Below, one piece after another: positions 42,060-42,966 of a DNA stretch of 42,966 nucleotides (within the stretch, counting starts at the first letter, position 1; every line of letters begins with the position of its first letter). The stretch spans positions 1 to 42,966 of the forward strand of contig CALWJA010000017.1 of the NCBI GenBank assembly GCA_944380875.1, written 5' to 3'. Both the position numbers and the translations under genes were made by a program. Below the pieces are notes generated by a model. The model did not search any database and was not told the origin of the DNA. It was given only the letters and a program-made list of their open reading frames with translations. Source of the DNA: an uncultured Clostridia bacterium. GTDB taxonomy: Bacteria > Bacillota > Clostridia > Oscillospirales > Acutalibacteraceae.

Positions 42060-42334
42060 TATGAACATTTCCTTTCTTCTTTGCAAAATACAGCCCATCC
42101 GGAAAACCATAAAGCCAAACGGCATCCGATTTCCGATGCGGGTGGTTATCCTGTTTTGAACAAATATAGAGGATACAAATTTTATGTTCCCTATATTTGC
42201 TATACCATAGTATACCACGGCTTATATAGAATGAAAACCTTTCCAAATGCGTTTTCCTCTCTTTCCGGACGTATATTCCTTTTTTTCATGCAAACACTTC
42301 TAAAGCAATTATTCATATTAAAGGAGGTTTTTGC

Positions 42335-42730
42335 ATGAAAAAAGATATTTGCCTTTTCTGTACAGGCGGCACTGTCTATCCCCTTTTGGAAATAGCCAGC
42401 CGGGGCCGCACAGATTTTTCCATGGCCATGGCAGGAGGTATATGTCTCTGCTTAATAGACCGAATATGCTGTAAAAAGCTGAAAGGACGCTCACCCATAC
42501 TCCGCTGTCTCGCAGGTTCCGGTATTATCACCACCGTAGAATTCTGCACAGGGGTCATCGTGAACCTTATATTGAAGATGAATGTGTGGGATTATTCCTC
42601 CCTGCCTGTAAATATATTGGGGCAGATTTGTCTTCGTTTTTCTGTAATTTGGTGTTTTCTTACGATTCCCGCTATGGGCGTCTGCACTTTATTCGACAAA
42701 AGCAAATTCCTTAAAAAATTGAAATCATAA
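42335..42730 (+). CDS. Small CmpB-like (putative ABC transporter type IV) membrane protein
   Basis: A 131-residue protein with about four membrane segments. The pattern GGTVYPLLEIASRGRTDFSM, GSGIITTVEFCTGVIVN and NVWDYSSLPVNILGQICL matches the Pfam family named ABC_trans_CmpB. A transport role has not been shown for the family. The start has AAAGGAGG nine bases before the ATG. No partner gene is adjacent. Confidence 0.85.
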   Translation: MKKDICLFCTGGTVYPLLEIASRGRTDFSMAMAGGICLCLIDRICCKKLKGRSPILRCLAGSGIITTVEFCTGVIVNLILKMNVWDYSSLPVNILGQICLRFSVIWCFLTIPAMGVCTLFDKSKFLKKLKS

Positions 42731-42789
42731 ATGACCCGTAACCAAACCTGCTCCTTTTCTACGGTGGATAAAAAGTTTGCGAAAAGCGG

Positions 42790-42818
42790 TTGACAAGCAT
42801 CAGAACATGCGATATAAT
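42790..42818 (+). promoter_or_regulatory. Promoter of tRNA-Ser
   Basis: Perfect TTGACA (42790-42795), 17-base spacer, TATAAT (42813-42818). Confidence 0.93.
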
Positions 42819-42842
42819 AACATTCGTCGCATTAAGGAACCT

Positions 42843-42931
42843 GGAGAGGTGTCCGAGTGGTTTAAGGAGCTAGTCTTGAAAACTAGTGATCTCGCAAGGG
42901 ACCAAGAGTTCGAATCTCTTCCTCTCCGCCA
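42843..42931 (+). tRNA. tRNA-Ser (anticodon UGA)
   Basis: An 89-base gene with encoded CCA and discriminator G. Acceptor arms GGAGAGG / CCTCTCC are perfect, the anticodon arm is CTAGT-CTTGAAA-ACTAG, the variable arm is long (GATCTCGCAAGGGACC region) as for Ser, and the T arm is AGAGTTCGAATCTCT. The last 35 bases of the window after it show nothing. Confidence 0.97.
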
Positions 42932-42966
42932 CGGATATCTTCAGTTTTATAACTGTATAGTATATA

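Noticed and set aside
1-42966. CRISPR array, insertion sequence, prophage or replication origin
   Set aside because: No regularly spaced repeats, transposase/integrase, phage structural genes, dnaA or DnaA-box cluster were found by eye.

Overview
The window looks like chromosome of a low-to-mid GC Bacillota, probably a gut-type anaerobic Clostridia (Lachnospiraceae-like or a neighbouring order; I cannot fix the genus). The support is: strong AGGAGG ribosome sites and TTGACA-17-TATAAT promoters, a T-box leader, RNase M5, an AbrB/SpoVT-type regulator, lipobox lipoproteins, ThyX rather than ThyA, type III pantothenate kinase, and a GH112 beta-galactoside phosphorylase. No phage, insertion sequence, CRISPR array or replication origin was seen.

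Layout. 1-7340: a carbohydrate/accessory stretch with a SnoaL-like protein, an AraC regulator divergent from a GH112 phosphorylase, an orphan extracellular sugar-binding lipoprotein, and an unusual MarR-alpha/beta-hydrolase fusion. 7341-13541: an AT-richer accessory block, nearly all on the minus strand: polysaccharide deacetylase, a methyltransferase preceded by what looks like a leader-peptide transcription attenuator, a GNAT, a P-loop kinase-like protein and an ABC exporter, with a frameshifted XRE regulator at its right edge. 13623-31925: a dense minus-strand housekeeping block. In transcription order it holds thyX-tmk-DUF2156-GNAT; DJ-1 family, 5-formyl-THF cyclo-ligase, mltG, U32 protein (TrhP-like) and a PBP; then a T-box driving an M42 aminopeptidase and alaS; then a HIT protein, phosphoribosyltransferase, comEC, holA and rnmV; and tRNA-Leu(GAG). 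32363-34973: a DNA-alkylation repair cluster (AlkD-like, nfo, ogt) plus a small uncharacterised protein. 35482-42966: a GNAT, a pantothenate module (ECF S component + coaX), a Cys-rich DUF1540 protein, two lipoproteins (SGNH hydrolase, DUF4358), an AbrB regulator with a Zn ribbon, a PepV-type dipeptidase, a CmpB-like membrane protein and tRNA-Ser(UGA).

How they work together. Many minus-strand genes overlap by 1-4 bases (TGATG, ATGA, TTGA junctions), so several compact operons are likely: thyX/tmk for dTMP then dTDP, coaX/S component for pantothenate salvage, and mltG/U32/cyclo-ligase, which partly echoes the Bacillus yrrL-yrrN-yrrO order.

The most novel-looking signals are: (1) the 18-codon leader ORF plus terminator/antiterminator in front of the methyltransferase at 8473-9312; (2) the MarR-hydrolase fusion with a possible internal start; (3) the XRE gene, whose two frames join exactly at an A_AAA_AAC slippery heptamer and whose start codon lies in a hairpin; (4) a ComEC whose metallo-beta-lactamase domain has lost its metal ligands; and (5) the T-box-controlled aminopeptidase-alaS operon.
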